From Megascapheus bottae (taxonomy: Eukaryota; Chordata; Mammalia; Rodentia; Geomyidae), in contig JANJXV010000004.1 of the NCBI GenBank assembly GCA_024803745.1, positions 42,341,358 to 42,405,357 of the forward strand: a stretch of DNA of 64,000 nt. The letters are read 5' to 3'. Position numbers and translations under genes: made by a program. This document shows, one piece after another, positions 11,119 to 22,809 of the stretch; the first letter of the stretch is position 1; the number at the start of each line of letters is the position of its first letter. The notes under the pieces were generated by a model. The model made no database searches, was not told the origin of the DNA, and saw nothing but the letters and a program-made list of their open reading frames with translations.

Positions 11119-12833
11119 CTATTTCAATAATTTTTGAAATTTTGTCATCATTTCCTGTCTGATATATGAATATGAAATAGTTTCTTTGCCTTCAGGCAGT
11201 ATCTGTTTTATGTGAAATGAGAAATAAATATTAAAGTGAATACTGCAAGAATGGATGAGATATATGTAGAGCTTCTTATTGTGTCTTAGAAAGTGTTTAC
11301 TAATAAAGATTATGACTGTGAGTCTTACTTTCCACACAATGATATTCTGTGATGCATATGTATATATGTATATATATGTGGGTATATACATATGTATATA
11401 TATATAACACTTTTAATAAGCAGTGAAATTTAGTAAATAGCCATTAGTAGGTTGTGGAATCAGTGCTATTAAGTGCATGTAATTGTCATACTATTGGGCA
11501 AGATATAGTCATAAGGAATGTTGACCTTAAGTATAATTCTACTTATTATCTTTGCTGAAAAGTTGTTTTGCCTCATTAGGATTCTGCAGATGTTTCACAG
11601 ATGTCTTTAAGGATATATTTCTGTGGCTTGTTATTAAGCTAATTTCTGTGCACTATGGCAGATTACCATAGCATATTAATGAGAACATTATGGAATTGTA
11701 AATAAATATGTTTGTAGCAATCTCGATGAAGAGCATAGCTATAAAACTGGTTATAAAAATCTAATTAACATTTTAACAGTAGAAAGCTTGCTTCTTAGTG
11801 GCTACAGGAGAATGGTTTCAGTAAGTAAAAAAAAAAACAAATTTCCTAGTGAGTTTAAGAGTAGATGAAACACTGTCATCACTATTGAATGGGACAGGTC
11901 AGACTTTACCACCATTTGAAAGGATGCAAATAGGGGTTATCATAGAAACCTTGCAATAAATTTGTAAAAAAAAAAAAAAGGCAACACAGTATTATTCAAC
12001 CAGTCTTACATTATTGAGTTGCTCCAATGAAGTCTTTTTGTGTACAATCTTGATACTGGGGGAAAGTACACACACGTATGTATGTATATGTATATGTATA
12101 CATATATACTATATATATGTACATACATGAATGTGTATATGCAAGGTTGCTATAACTTGAAAATTGAAAGAGCATGGGCAATATAGAGACAAGTATTTCC
12201 ATATAGATTTGTATTTTAATTACCATTTGATGAAGTAATAAATGCCAAAGTTACTTACAGCTCAGACAAAACATCCATCAAACCATGCTACAGAGAGGAA
12301 TGACAATATCAGTATATTTAAATTTAATGCACTGTTTTCTATTTAAGTGACAATGTCCTTTTGTGTCATGGATCTGAGTTGTTTTACGATTACAATTTAG
12401 CAGCCTAAGCTTGCACCAATTAGACCAGTTTCTGTTATGGACACAATTTTCCATTGTTTTTTTTTTAAAAAAATATGCCTTTTAATTTTTGAAAAAACCA
12501 TCAGTCACACATACTCCTTTTAAACTAGTTTACAATTATGGTACAAGTACAAAGCTAGACAGAGAATGAACTTATTTTAGAGTCTTTCATTGAAAGGAGA
12601 TGGTATTGTCAATTCCCCTCCCCATAAAAATAAGTGGTATGCAAATATGAGGTAGCAAAATGATTTAAACATTTTAGTTGCTGAAGCAAAAGAAAAAGGA
12701 AATAATTGGGGACATAGAAATGTTAAAAATAATTATGATATTTATCTGCAAACTAAACAGAAAAATCTGACATACCTTTATTGTTTCCAACCATTTATGT
12801 AAGTTTGAAATGAATATTATTTTTGTTGCATAA
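11119..12833. other. No gene; two ATGT/TA-rich tracts
   Basis: AT-rich DNA. TA/TG-rich low-complexity tracts lie at about 11352-11405 and 12070-12140. No repeat family or gene recognised otherwise. Confidence 0.5.
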
Positions 12834-13058
12834 ATATAAGCATTATTCAGGCCGGGAGTTTGGCCTAGTGGTTAAAGTGCTTGCCTAGCATGCACGAAGA
12901 CCCGGGTTCAATTCCTTGGTACCACATACATAGAAAAAATCCGGAAGTGGTGCTGAGGCTCAAGTGGTAGAGCTCTAGCCTTGAGAAAGTCCAAGGACAG
13001 TGCTCAGGCCCTGAGCTCAAGCCCAGGACTGGCAAAATATATATATATAAGCATTATT
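12834..13058 (+). mobile_element. SINE-A (IDL-Geo type), complete, perfect 14-bp TSD
   Basis: Best-preserved SINE-A in the window, body 12851-13037. The ID-like half starts GCCGGGAGTTTGGCCTAGTG and has an A box (TGGCCTAGTGG, 12861-12871) and a B box (GGTTCAATTCC, 12905-12915) as in a tRNA-derived Pol III promoter. After an A-rich linker comes the Geo-type half with its own tRNA-like GGCTCAAGTGGTAGAGC and the end GACTGGCAAAA. The target-site duplication ATATAAGCATTATT is exact at 12834-12847 and 13045-13058, and the tail is a TA run. The exact duplication suggests a fairly recent insertion. Confidence 0.93.
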
Positions 13059-13816
13059 TAATAGCTAAAATAAATGAAAACCCTCACAATTTAGTTTATG
13101 GTTAATTAGAGAACAGAAAGGACAAAAAAGTGTTAATATAGAAAAAAACAAGGAAGGGCAACAGAAATAAGGAGATGTCAACATAGAGTGGTTAATGGAG
13201 AACAAGGAATATCTGACAAGATGGAGGAGGAAGGGGCGGCAAGAAACCTCAAAGAAGGCAGATATCTAATCTCCATAAGTTCTGCTGAACACATAAGACA
13301 AATTCAAAAGAAGAGTCTTATTCTTCAGATATTTTAAAACTATAGAGGAGACTGAGGAAAGAAATGGGATCTTTTCTTGTCAGACGGAAGTCTATTTTTC
13401 TTTCACGTCACTTTATCAGGCTTTGGGTTTTATATTCGTAAGTGTACCCTTAGCCTCTCTCACTGTTTCATGAACTCCTAACTCACTTTTTAATCTCCTC
13501 AATTCAAAGCTTCTACCCACAAAGGATTGAATACACAGAGAAACTATAAAGGGAAACGGACAAACTCACACATGGAAAGAGGTTTAAATATTTGCCTCTG
13601 AAACACAAAACAAACAGCAGAAAAACTGAAATAAGAGTAGTTTTAAATAAGCCATTGAATTTTAATAAATATATACAGAAGCTTGCAGTCAGCATAGAAA
13701 ATAAGTAGTTTCAGATTACACAGAAGCTGATTTCAAAAATTTTGTGTGTAGCTTTATAATGGAAATCTTAACAAATTTCAACGTTAACATATTAGATAAC
13801 ATTCTCAATGACAGTA
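13059..13816. other. No recognised feature
   Basis: AT-rich DNA without recognised repeats or an ORF above chance length. Confidence 0.5.
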
Positions 13817-14209
13817 ATAATATTTTTATTAAAAAACTTATTAACATTGATTTTTACATTATATTTCAAATGACTTGTTTAACAAACAAGTGTTAAAGAA
13901 GGGAATCTCTATATACAATTATTGGCACTTAATTTTTAGAACATAATCAAAATTAGGCTAAGGGTTTGCATATCATAGATACATATTAATTTATGAAATA
14001 AAACATTATGTCTACAGAATCATAGGTTTTTATGTCTATGTAGTTATGTTTACATTTCCCAATACCATGTCTGTAGCATTGGTTATGCAAACATTGAGTC
14101 TTCCCTCTTGTACTGTTTGGATCTAATAGCCACATATTAAGGATACCATGTGCCTTTTGTTCCTTTGGTCTTGACTTGTCTCACTCAACAAGATTCACTC
14201 TAGATTCAT

Positions 14210-14272
14210 CTACTTCCCTGCGAATGTCATTATTTTATCTTGTCTGTTGGCTATGTAGAATTCCACTGTATA

Positions 14273-14306
<34 letters not shown>

Positions 14307-15064
14307 ATCCACGTTTTCTGTATCCATTCATCTGCAGTAGGGCATCTGGATTGTTTCCATTGTCTGGCTATTGTGAATAGTGCAGAGATAAATATAGCTG
14401 AGCAGGTGTCCTTATCATATCTTGGGTTATGATTTTCAGGGTAGATGCCCAGAAGTGGTATGGCAGGATCGTAGGGAAGGTCAATTTTCAGTTCTTTAAG
14501 AAACCTCCACACTGCTCTCCAGAGTGGCTGAACTAGTTTACAATCCCACCAGCACTGTAGTAGGATTCCTTTTTCTCCACAACCCTGCCAGCAACTGTCA
14601 TTGTCTGAGTTCAAAATCTTGGCCATTCTTGTTGGGGTAAGGTTGTATCTTAGGGTTGTTTTTATTTGCATTTCCTTTATGACCATGGATGATGAACATT
14701 TTCTCATATGCTTTTCTGCCATTTTAATCTCTTCTTCTGATAAGTCTCTCTTTGGTTCCCTTGCCCATTTAGTGAATGTTTTGTTGGGTTTGGGGGGGGG
14801 GATTAGTTTCTTGAGTTCCCTGTGGATACTGTATATTAAGCATTTGCCAGATGTATTATTGGTAAATATCTTTTCCGAGTTGGTTGGCTGTTCCTCTACT
14901 TTTGCAACAGTGCTTTTATCTGTGCCGAAACTTTTTATTTTTAGGTAGTCCCATTTATCTAGTCTCTCTCCAATCTGTTGTGACCCTGGGATTCTGTTCA
15001 GGAATCTTTTGCCTGTGCCTACAAGTTCCAGTGTCTTTCCTACTCTATCATGTAGCAGTTTCAT
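14210..15064 (-). pseudogene. L1-B ORF2 C-terminal fragment, open for 284 codons
   Basis: Longest open frame in the window. It corresponds to the last part of the L1 ORF2 protein: after the RT, through the cysteine-rich segment CWQGCGEKGILLQCWWDC, to a C-terminus ending IMTFAGK. A (TA)n microsatellite at 14268-14306 lies inside the frame and reads as alternating Ile and Tyr (about residues 255-264) just before TVEFYIA, yet the frame stays open. It has no start context of its own, being a fragment of a 5'-truncated element, so no functional product is expected. Confidence 0.85.
14268..14306. repeat. (TA)n microsatellite inside L1-B ORF2
   Basis: TATATATGTA followed by about 13 TA units. The sister copy has only TATATATGTAC at the matching place (about 54404-54417), so the tract expanded after insertion or in this lineage. 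Confidence 0.95.
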
Positions 15065-17388
15065 GGTTTCCAGTCTGACATTGAGGTCTTTGATCCACTT
15101 TGAGTTAATGATTGTGCATGGCGAAAGGCTAGGGTCATTTTTTTAGTTTTCTGCATGTGGCTGTCCATTTTTGCCAGCACCAATAACTGAATAGGCTGTG
15201 TTTGTTCCACTGTATATCTTTGGCTCCTTTGTCAAATACAAATTAACTATAGGTATGTGCTTCTATTTTGGGGTCTTCTATTCTGTTCCACTGATGTTCT
15301 GGTCTGTTTTTGTGCCAATACCATGCATTTTTTATTATGACTCTCTAGTAGAGCTTGAAGTCTGGTATTGTAATACTGCCTTCATTGCTCTTTTTGCCTA
15401 GAATTGTTTTGGCTATTTTGGCCTTTTCTTGTTCCATATGTACCTTTGGATTGTATCTTCTATTTCAGTAAAGAATGGCTTTGGGATTTTGATGGGGATT
15501 GCGTTGAATTTGTATATCAATTTTGGCAGTATAGGCATTTTCACTATGTTAGTTCTCCCTAGCCATGAGCACGGGATGTCTTTCCATTTCCTAGTGTCCT
15601 CTTTAATTTCTTTCATTAGGCTTTTATAGTTTTCATTAAATAATTCCTTTACATCTTTGGTTAAGTTAATTCCTAAGTATTTTATTCTTTTGGGGGGCTA
15701 TTGTGAATGGGATCATTTTCTTGATTTGGCCTTCTGTTTGTGTATTGTTGGTGTACAAGAAGGCTACTGACGTCTGAAGGTTAATTTTGTATCCTGTCCC
15801 TTTGCTAAAGTAGTTTTTTTAATTCTAGGAGTTTGGGAGTCGAGCTTGTTGGGTCACTCAAGTAGAGAATCATGTTATCTGCGAATAGGGATAGTTTAAT
15901 TTCTTCTTTCCCTATGTGAATCCCTTTGATGTCCTTTTCTTGCCTTATTGCCCTGGCTAAGGGTTCCAGCACTATATTGAAGAGAAGTGGAGAGAATGGG
16001 CATCCCTGTCTAGTTCCTGAATTTAAGGTAAACGGTTCCAGTCTTTCACCATTTAGTATAATACTGGCTGTATGTTTTTCATATGTGGCTTTAATTATTT
16101 TAAGGAATATACCTCTTATCCCTATTTTTTCTAGTGCTTTCAACATGAATGGATTTTTTTTTGTCAAATGCCTTCTCCATGTCCAGAGAAATTATCATAT
16201 GATTCTTATCCTTAGCTCTATTGACGTGATGTATTACATTGATTGATTTGCAAATGTTAAACCAGCCTTGCATCTGTGAGATGAAGCCTATTTGATCGGA
16301 GTGTATAATTTTTTAAATTTGTTTCTGGATTCTGTTGGCTAGTGTTTTATTGAGTTCATTAGAGAGATAGGTCTGTAGTTTTCTTTTTTTGTTGTTGGGT
16401 CTTTCCCTGGTTTGGGGATGAGAGTAATGTTAGCTTCAAAAAATGAGTTTGGTATTGTTCCTTCTGCTTCTATTTCTCAGAAGAGTTTCAAGACTATAGG
16501 TGTTACTTCATCTTTAAACGTCTTGTACAATTCCGCAGTGAAATCATCTAGACCTGGTCTCTTTTTGTTTGGCATTTCCCTGATTGCTTCAACAATTTCA
16601 TTGTAGAGATTGTTTGTTCAATTTGTTTACCTCTTTATTGTTCATTGTGGGTAGCCTATATTTATTTAAGAAATCATCCATTTCTACTAGATTTTCTTGT
16701 TCCTTTGAATATAGGCCCTGGTAGTACTTATTCATTATGGACTGAATTTCTTGGATATCAGTTGTGATTTTTTTCGTGGGGTCTCTAATCTTGTTTATTT
16801 GAGTCTCGCCTCTCCTTTTTTTTTGGATTAATCTTGATTCTTTCAAAGAACCAAATTTTTGATTTATTAATTTTGTGTATAGTAGATCTTTTTTCAATCT
16901 CTGATATTTCTGATTTTATTTTTGTTATTTCTGTCCTTCTAGTTGTTTTAGAATTAACTTTTTCTTGCTCCTCTAGGTGTTTCAGTTCTTTTTTAGGTTA
17001 TTTACATGCTCTTCTATCTTTTTTAATATTTGCTCCTAGTGCGATAAATTTGCCCTTTAGAATTGCCTTTGCTGTGTCCCATAGTTCCTTTGTGATGTTT
17101 CTTGATTGTGAGTACATTCAAGAAAGTTTTGAATTTCTTTTCTGATCTGATTTGTAACCCAGTAGTTATTCAGAAGTGTGTTGTTCAACTTCCAAGTGTT
17201 TGAATGTTTTTTGACTTTTACTGCATTGTTCAGAATTAGTCTGACTCCACTATGGTCAGACAGAATTCATGGGATTATATCAGTCCTCTTGTATCTGCTT
17301 AAGTTTTCTGTATGAATTATTATATGATCTATTTTGGAGTGTGTTCCATATGCTGCTGAGAAAAATGTAAAAAGTTTTGCTGTTTGTT

Positions 17389-18084
17389 TACCCAATCATC
17401 CAGAAACAAGGACATACTAAATGTTCATTGCAGCACTATTTACCAGAGCAAAGATATGGAACCAACCTAGATGTCCCTCAGTTGATGAGTGGATCAACAA
17501 GATGTGGTATTTGTACACAATGGAATTCTATGCTGCTGTCAGAAAGAATGACATTGCCCCATTTGTTAGGAAATGGAAAGACTTAGAAAAAATCATATTA
17601 AGTGAAGTAAGCCAGACTCAAAGGAACTTAGGCTCAGTGGGTTCCCTCACTTGTCATAATCAGTAGAAACCTTGGGCTCTCCTAGCAGAGATTTGCAATA
17701 GAGCAAAACCTTGATACAAAAGGCCATATAGTAGGAGGCTGAATGAAAGGATCTCTAGGATATAGAAACATAAGCCATATAATGAATGATTGTGGTTCTT
17801 AAGGTACTATGTTATCTCTCATCTCTTTTGCTGTCCCTTGGTTATCTCATATTGTTATAGTATCTCACTTTGTTATCTGATATTTTGGATATATTTGTAT
17901 TTGGTTATTTGAAATTGGCTAGGGAACGGGGGAAAACAAGATGAGGGGTGGGGGTGGGGGGGAGGGAAATGGGGACCAAGACATGTGAAAGGGTATCAAT
18001 GTATGGGAATTAATGCACCATTTATCTGGCAAATATCATGTAACCCTTCTATTAACTACAATAAAAACATATGACAGAAAAAAA
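17389..18084 (+). mobile_element. L1-A, 5'-truncated 3' end
   Basis: Sense LINE-1 starting TACCCAATCATCCAGAAAC at the end of ORF2. The residual ORF2 frame (17421-17666) ends SLTCHNQ, the same C-terminus as the copy at 10337. The 3' UTR includes the G-rich run near 17946-17965 and ends ACAATAAAAACATATGACAG. It is nearly identical in its subfamily-specific bases to the twin-primed copy at 10191-11091. A deletion of about 17 bp near 17421 is specific to this copy. The left neighbour is L1-B and the right neighbour is a SINE half, with no target-site duplication visible. Confidence 0.92.
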
Positions 18085-18166
18085 AGTGATAGAGCAATAT
18101 CCTTGAGCAAAGAGCTCAGGGACAGTGCGCAGAAACTGAGTTCAAGCTCATGACTGACAAAACAAA
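18085..18166 (+). mobile_element. Geo-type SINE half, orphan
   Basis: Sense right half only, from AGTGATAGAGCAATATCCTT to TGACTGACAAAACAAAA. It retains the GAGCTCAGGGACAGTGC block. The expected left half is not upstream; an L1 is there instead. Confidence 0.75.
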
Positions 18167-18531
18167 ATCTTAGTGTCTTAATTGTATCTAATACAACTTT
18201 ACAAACATTACTATCTTTTAGAAAAATAACATTGCTGCAATTCAACTCTATCTCAATCACACTCTCATTTGTTTCTTGTAAGATTCTGACGTAAGGGGAG
18301 GAAATAATTATTTATGTTTTCATGTATTAAAATGTTAAAATGCCACTTTAAATATTAGAGTTACAACTGGGTCTCAACCTGGGTTCTTATCCCTGTTACA
18401 ACTAGCACTGTGTGCATCTAAATTGCCTAGAATACAGAATTCAAGTTCTCTTCATTGCATTCCTATTTATTTTTGTAATATGAGAAAGAAAATTTCACTA
18501 ATGGGAAATTAGATTCATTTTTATCATGCCA

Positions 18532-18740
18532 CTTGAAATTTTTTTTTTGCCAGTCCTGGGTTTGAGCTCAGGATCTGAGCACTGTCCTTGGACTTTCTCA
18601 AGGCCAGAGCTCTACCATTTGAGCCACAGCACCACTTCTGGCTTTTTTCTATGTATGTGGTACTGAGGAATCAAACCTGGGTCTTGGTGCATGCTAGGCA
18701 AGCACTCAACCACTAGGCCAAACTTCCAGCCCTTGAAATT
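18532..18740 (-). mobile_element. SINE-A, with TSD
   Basis: Antisense dimer, body about 18541-18731, with T8 start, TTGCCAGTCCTGG and the ID-like half ending CACTAGGCCAAACTTCCAGC. The 9-bp direct repeat CTTGAAATT lies at 18532-18540 and 18732-18740. Confidence 0.88.
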
Positions 18741-18750
18741 GACATCTCAG

Positions 18751-18953
18751 TTTTTTTTCTCCCTTTTTTTTTGCCAGTCCTGGGTTTGAGCTCAGGGATT
18801 TAGAACTGTCCTTGGACTTAATCAAGGGTACTGCTCTATCACTTGAGCCTCAGTACCATTTCTGCCTTTTTTTCTATGTATGTAATACTGAGGAATCTAA
18901 CCCAGGTCTGCATGCATGCTAGCCAAGCACTCTACCACTAGGCCAAACTCCCA
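18751..18953 (-). mobile_element. SINE-A, second of a close pair
   Basis: Antisense dimer with a T-rich start (TTTTTTTTCTCCCTTTTTTT), TTGCCAGTCCTGGG and an ID-like half ending CACTAGGCCAAACTCCCAGC. It is followed directly by CTTGAAATG at 18954-18962, almost the same 9-mer that flanks the preceding SINE. Confidence 0.88.
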
Positions 18954-19009
18954 GCTTGAAATGTTTTTAAAGCTTAAAAATTATATAGTTTTCTAAAGTT
19001 ATTTAATTC

Positions 19010-19106
19010 TTTCCCTCCTGGTTTCCCCACTTATTTCTCCTCCTGTTTATTTTTCCTCTTCCTTTTCTTCCTATCCTCTCCTCCTCTCCCCCTTCTTTTT
19101 CCCACA
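19010..19106. repeat. Polypyrimidine tract
   Basis: C/T-rich strand for about 95 bp (CTCCTCTTCCTTTTCTTCC-like), between a SINE and unique sequence. Low complexity. Confidence 0.7.
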
Positions 19107-19245
19107 AATTAGATTTTATAGTTTACAGCTTAAATTCCAAGTGAGATCAGCTTCTTACTTCGTTGATTCAGCCAACCAAAGATGGTACCATTTGGAGTTT
19201 AAAACATCTCAAGAAATTGTAGCTCTCCATTGTGTAGAGCAACAC

Positions 19246-19604
19246 TTTTTAATTGAAATTAATAGAGGGGTTACAGTTATATTTGACAGGTAGAAGGTGC
19301 ATTACTTCCCACACATTGATACCCCTTTTCATGTTTTTGTCCACTCCACCCCCTCCAACATCTTGTTTCCCCCCTTCCCTTTCCTATTTTAAATAAGCAA
19401 ATAAACACATATACCAGGTAACAAAGTCAGACACTGTAACAATATGAGATTAACCAAAGGGCAACCAAAAAAGGAGAGAAATAACATAGTACATTAAGAA
19501 CAACCATCACACGATATAAAGCTCTTATTTCCATATCCTGGAGATCCTTTCATTTAGTTTCATCCTATATGATCTTATCTACCTAGGTTTTATGTTATTG
19601 TAAT
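19246..19604 (-). mobile_element. L1-A 3' UTR fragment
   Basis: Antisense short L1-A tail: the ATTAATAGAGGGGTTACAG end, the GTAGAAGGTGCATTACTTCC block and the C-rich run near 19340-19380. It breaks at 19604, where it joins the 107-bp segment also found at 8023. Confidence 0.9.
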
Positions 19605-19711
19605 CTTCAGAATTGTCTTGTTTTCTAGTAAAATTTAGGTAGAGGTAATCTGATATTTACTGAAAGGAATCTATAGATAGAAAAATGATCTCCAAATGGA
19701 TCAAAGACCTC
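19605..19711. repeat. 107-bp segment shared with 8023-8129
   Basis: Almost identical to 8023-8129, including the first 20 bp of the L1 found there. Here it sits between the broken 5' end of an antisense L1-A tail and ancient L1 sequence beginning AACGCAGCCCGGAGGGATCA. Confidence 0.9.
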
Positions 19712-20400
19712 AACGCAGCCCGGAGGGATCAATTACACATCAACAACCTGACATTTCTCTAAAGTAAATCATATTTTAAGACATAATGGAAGTTTTAACA
19801 AGAAATTTCAAAAGAATAAAATGAGAAATAAACAGAATAAGAACAATGTTACAACAAATAATAAACAATACAGTGTTTAATATTCAGAAGATCATTTAAG
19901 AGGTAAGAAGGGAAACCCTAAAATTCATCAAATCAGATGAAAATGGAAGACTATTTACCAAAAAGTTTGGGTGAGAGGACATGTAGTTCTAAGGGGAAAG
20001 TCTGTAAGATGTATATTAGGAGTGACTACATTGAAGGATTATAGAGATCTTAAAGTAAGTATTAAATGATCTAATGACACAGCTTAAGTTTTCAGAATAA
20101 AATATCAGAAGAACTCAAGTAAGAAACATTAGGACAGAAAGAAATAAAAAAAATCAAGATGATGAAATGCATGCTAAAAATAATATAAAGAAAATCAATA
20201 GAACACAGTTATTTCTTTGTAAAGATAACAGAGAATTGACAAACCTTCAGCAAAACTATCCAAAAGCAAGGGAGAGATGACTAAAATGAACACAGATAAA
20301 TAAGGAGATACCACAGCAAATGACAATGACACACAGAGACTCATTAGTGATCAATAGATAACACTCTTCTACTTATACTCAGAAACTTTTTAAATTTAAA
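19712..20400 (+). mobile_element. Ancient L1 (L1M-like) ORF2 linker region
   Basis: Sense and diverged, with no open frame. The start resembles the old-L1 text GGGATCAATTACACATCAAC and ACCTGACATTTCTCTAAAG. Later blocks (GACAAACCTTCAGCAAAACT, CACAGATAAATAAGGAGATA) match the order of the L1 endonuclease-RT linker. Identification is from motif order only. Confidence 0.6.
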
Positions 20401-21785
20401 TTCAAGCCTGGGTGCCACTTCATCTAGTAACCCCAACACATAAAATTGCCCCTCACCAGTGTAAAATGATATGATATACAAGTCACAGAAGATGATAGGA
20501 TTGTTCTTCAAGTAGTCTTCTCTGACACTCTCTTGCTGTCATTTTAGTCATTTTCTCCTTGTGTATCATGCTGCATTCTATATTTATTTATTTGTGTACT
20601 TTCCCCTAATGTGGAATGCGATGAAGTTCTACTCACTCTTCATTCCTAATACCATACCTTGAAAGTGGTGGGTGTTGAACAGGTAGAACAATCTCACCAT
20701 ACACCATGAGCTACATTCAAGAACCCTATAGGGTTCTTCTAGCCCCTACAGGGCTAGAGAGGCAAAGAAGAAAGAAACACTGCCAAAACAATTGGCTCCA
20801 CTTTATATTTATTACTACAGACCTCAGGAAAAGCTTTTAGTGGCACTCAAGAATGCTATTGCCACCCCCAGGCAACTTACCGAGTAAAGGATTTTGTTTT
20901 CTTTTTTTCTTCAATCTCTAATATTTTTCCCCTCTCTATTTTTCACCCTCAGCTGATGACTTTGCTTTCTATTTCACAGAAGGAAGTTAAGTAACAGAAG
21001 AGAGCTGCCCAAATGCATCACATACACAAAAAAGTATATCAAATTACTTGTTTCCATATACTCAGCATTTCCCTCTCTTATACCAGTGCACTGTGGAAGG
21101 CTTCACCCTCCCTAATGCGCTGGTTCTCATCCACTCCCCCAAGGCTATCATTCTAAAAAAATTATCTGTCTATCACCTGTGTTCGCTGCCCTCTACAGAT
21201 AGGGAATGCTGTCTTATATTAAGGAAACTTCTTTTTCTCCCCACTGTAGCAAATCCCTTCCTCCTAGAAAGTGTGGTTTCTTCTCATGACTTCCATTTCA
21301 ATTGTATCTCATTTATGTAAGGCTTTTTCTTCCCATCTCATTAACTGATAAATACACATAGTATCCTAGTAATAATCAATGCTGCACACACAGTTTTATA
21401 GTTGGTCACTATTCCTTTGGAAAATCTTTCCTCTCTAGGTTTCTGGGATTCAGCTGTCTCTTGCTCTAACTCTGTCCTGATTGACTGTTCCTACTCAGTC
21501 GCCCACTCTGAGACATACTCTCCTCATCTTCAGCTTGAGATAGTCCTTCAGAGCTGTGTTCTTAGACCATTTTTTTCTATCAGCAGGCACATCTAAAGTA
21601 TTTTATTGACACTCATACCTCCTCCTGTTTTAATCAGCTTGTTCTGACTATAAAAAAGGCCAAAATAATCAGCCATTTATTGTCCACAGTGATCCATAAT
21701 AAGAAGGCAAACTGGAGAGTCACACATTGGTTTTTGGTGTAAATTCTTTCTTAGCTTATGTGTATGTTTTCTCAGTGTGACCTCA
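20401..21785. other. No recognised feature
   Basis: Only chance-length ORFs. No SINE or L1 similarity noted. Confidence 0.45.
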
Positions 21786-21792
21786 CATGGTA

Positions 21793-21812
21793 GAGAAGAG
21801 AGAAAGAGAGAC

Positions 21813-21859
<47 letters not shown>

Positions 21860-21984
21860 TAGAGAAAGACAGATAGACACAGAAAGTCAGAGAGAAAGAC
21901 ATAGAGACAGACAGACACAGAGACAGACAGTGACAGAGACAGGCAGAGAGAGAGAGAGACAGACAGAGACAAAGAGACAGAATA
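21793..21984. repeat. GACA/GA compound microsatellite
   Basis: Purine-rich strand of (GA)n, (GACA)n and degenerate AGACAGA units for about 190 bp. It produces spurious Ser/Leu- and Arg/Asp-rich ORFs on both strands. Confidence 0.95.
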
Positions 21985-22650
21985 TGAGATAATATTCTGG
22001 TAACTCTTCTTCGCCTTAGAAAGACACTAGTGCCATCATTTAGGCCCAACCTTCCTGGCTTTCTCTCTTAAGCTATTACCTTTTACCATCTTCATGTTTG
22101 AGAGTTCAAACTCAACATATGAATTTGGTAAAGGAATCAAACACATAGTAACTCATAAACAAAGAATTTTTCCAAGTCTCTGCTAAGCATCTTACAAGGA
22201 TCTCCCTTTGTTATGCCCTTTGCTTTCTTTATTGACAATCTTTAAAAATCTACCTCCACTTTATATTTTCTTTAGTAATCTAGGGAAGAATATTCCAGAG
22301 AAAATGCCCTGTGTCATCTCAGAGTAAAAGAGCATAGGAAAACTGCTCATACTTTATATATTAATGTTTTATTTTAAAGAATGATAGAAAAAGAAGGGAA
22401 AAAGTGAGAGGAGAAAAAACATCATGAATAAAGGGTGGTATTTTGGGTATCTAGGGATGTATTTATTCAATTTATTAGCTGTTTTGACTATGAAATTTAA
22501 ATACAAAATTGTCCTTAAGAGAAACATGAGTTCCAACCTTTTTCCTTCTTGTCCAATATAAATTTCTTATTTCTTATCATAACAAACAATGAAATACCCA
22601 GGTTACTTGAAGAAAGCTACTCTAGTGATAATTTAGAACAACAGTAAATT

Positions 22651-22809
22651 GAGGAAGAAGAAGAAGAAGAAGAAGAAGAAGAAGAAGAAGAAGAAGAAGA
22701 AGAAGAAGAAGAAGAAGAAGAAAAAGAAGAAAAAGAAGAAGAAGAGGAGGAGGAGGAGGAGGGGGAGGGGAGAGGGAGGGGGAGGGGAGAGGAGGGGGAG
22801 GAGAGAAAA
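22651..22809. repeat. (GAA)n tract running into (GGA)n and G-rich purine sequence
   Basis: About 28 uninterrupted GAA units, then GAA/AAA variants, then GAG/GGA and G-rich sequence to 22809. It is a homopurine run of about 155 bp on the plus strand. Long homopurine mirror-like tracts can form intramolecular triplex (H-DNA). Confidence 0.95.

Larger units (their letters stand above)
13817..17388 (-). mobile_element. L1-B, 5'-truncated, ORF2 plus 3' UTR
   Basis: Antisense LINE-1 of a second lineage. Its 3' UTR (13817-14200) matches 53950-54350 and not the L1-A copies. Reading leftward from 17388 it covers the endonuclease C-terminus and linker (16598-17390), RT (15413-16400) and ORF2 C-terminus (14210-15064). 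The RT block holds [20 protein letters not shown] and [10 protein letters not shown], where the second catalytic aspartate of the FADD motif reads N. The zinc-knuckle is CWQGCGEKGILLQCWWDC, where the expected H reads Q. Frameshifts near 15830 and 16150 break the rest. Confidence 0.93.

Noticed and set aside
12861..12915. tRNA-like A and B boxes suggesting a tRNA gene
   Set aside because: They belong to the ID-like half of SINE-A. There is no full cloverleaf, and the element has SINE structure with a target duplication.
21677..22049. Ser/Leu-rich and Arg/Asp-rich ORFs on both strands
   Set aside because: Translations of the GACA/GA microsatellite.
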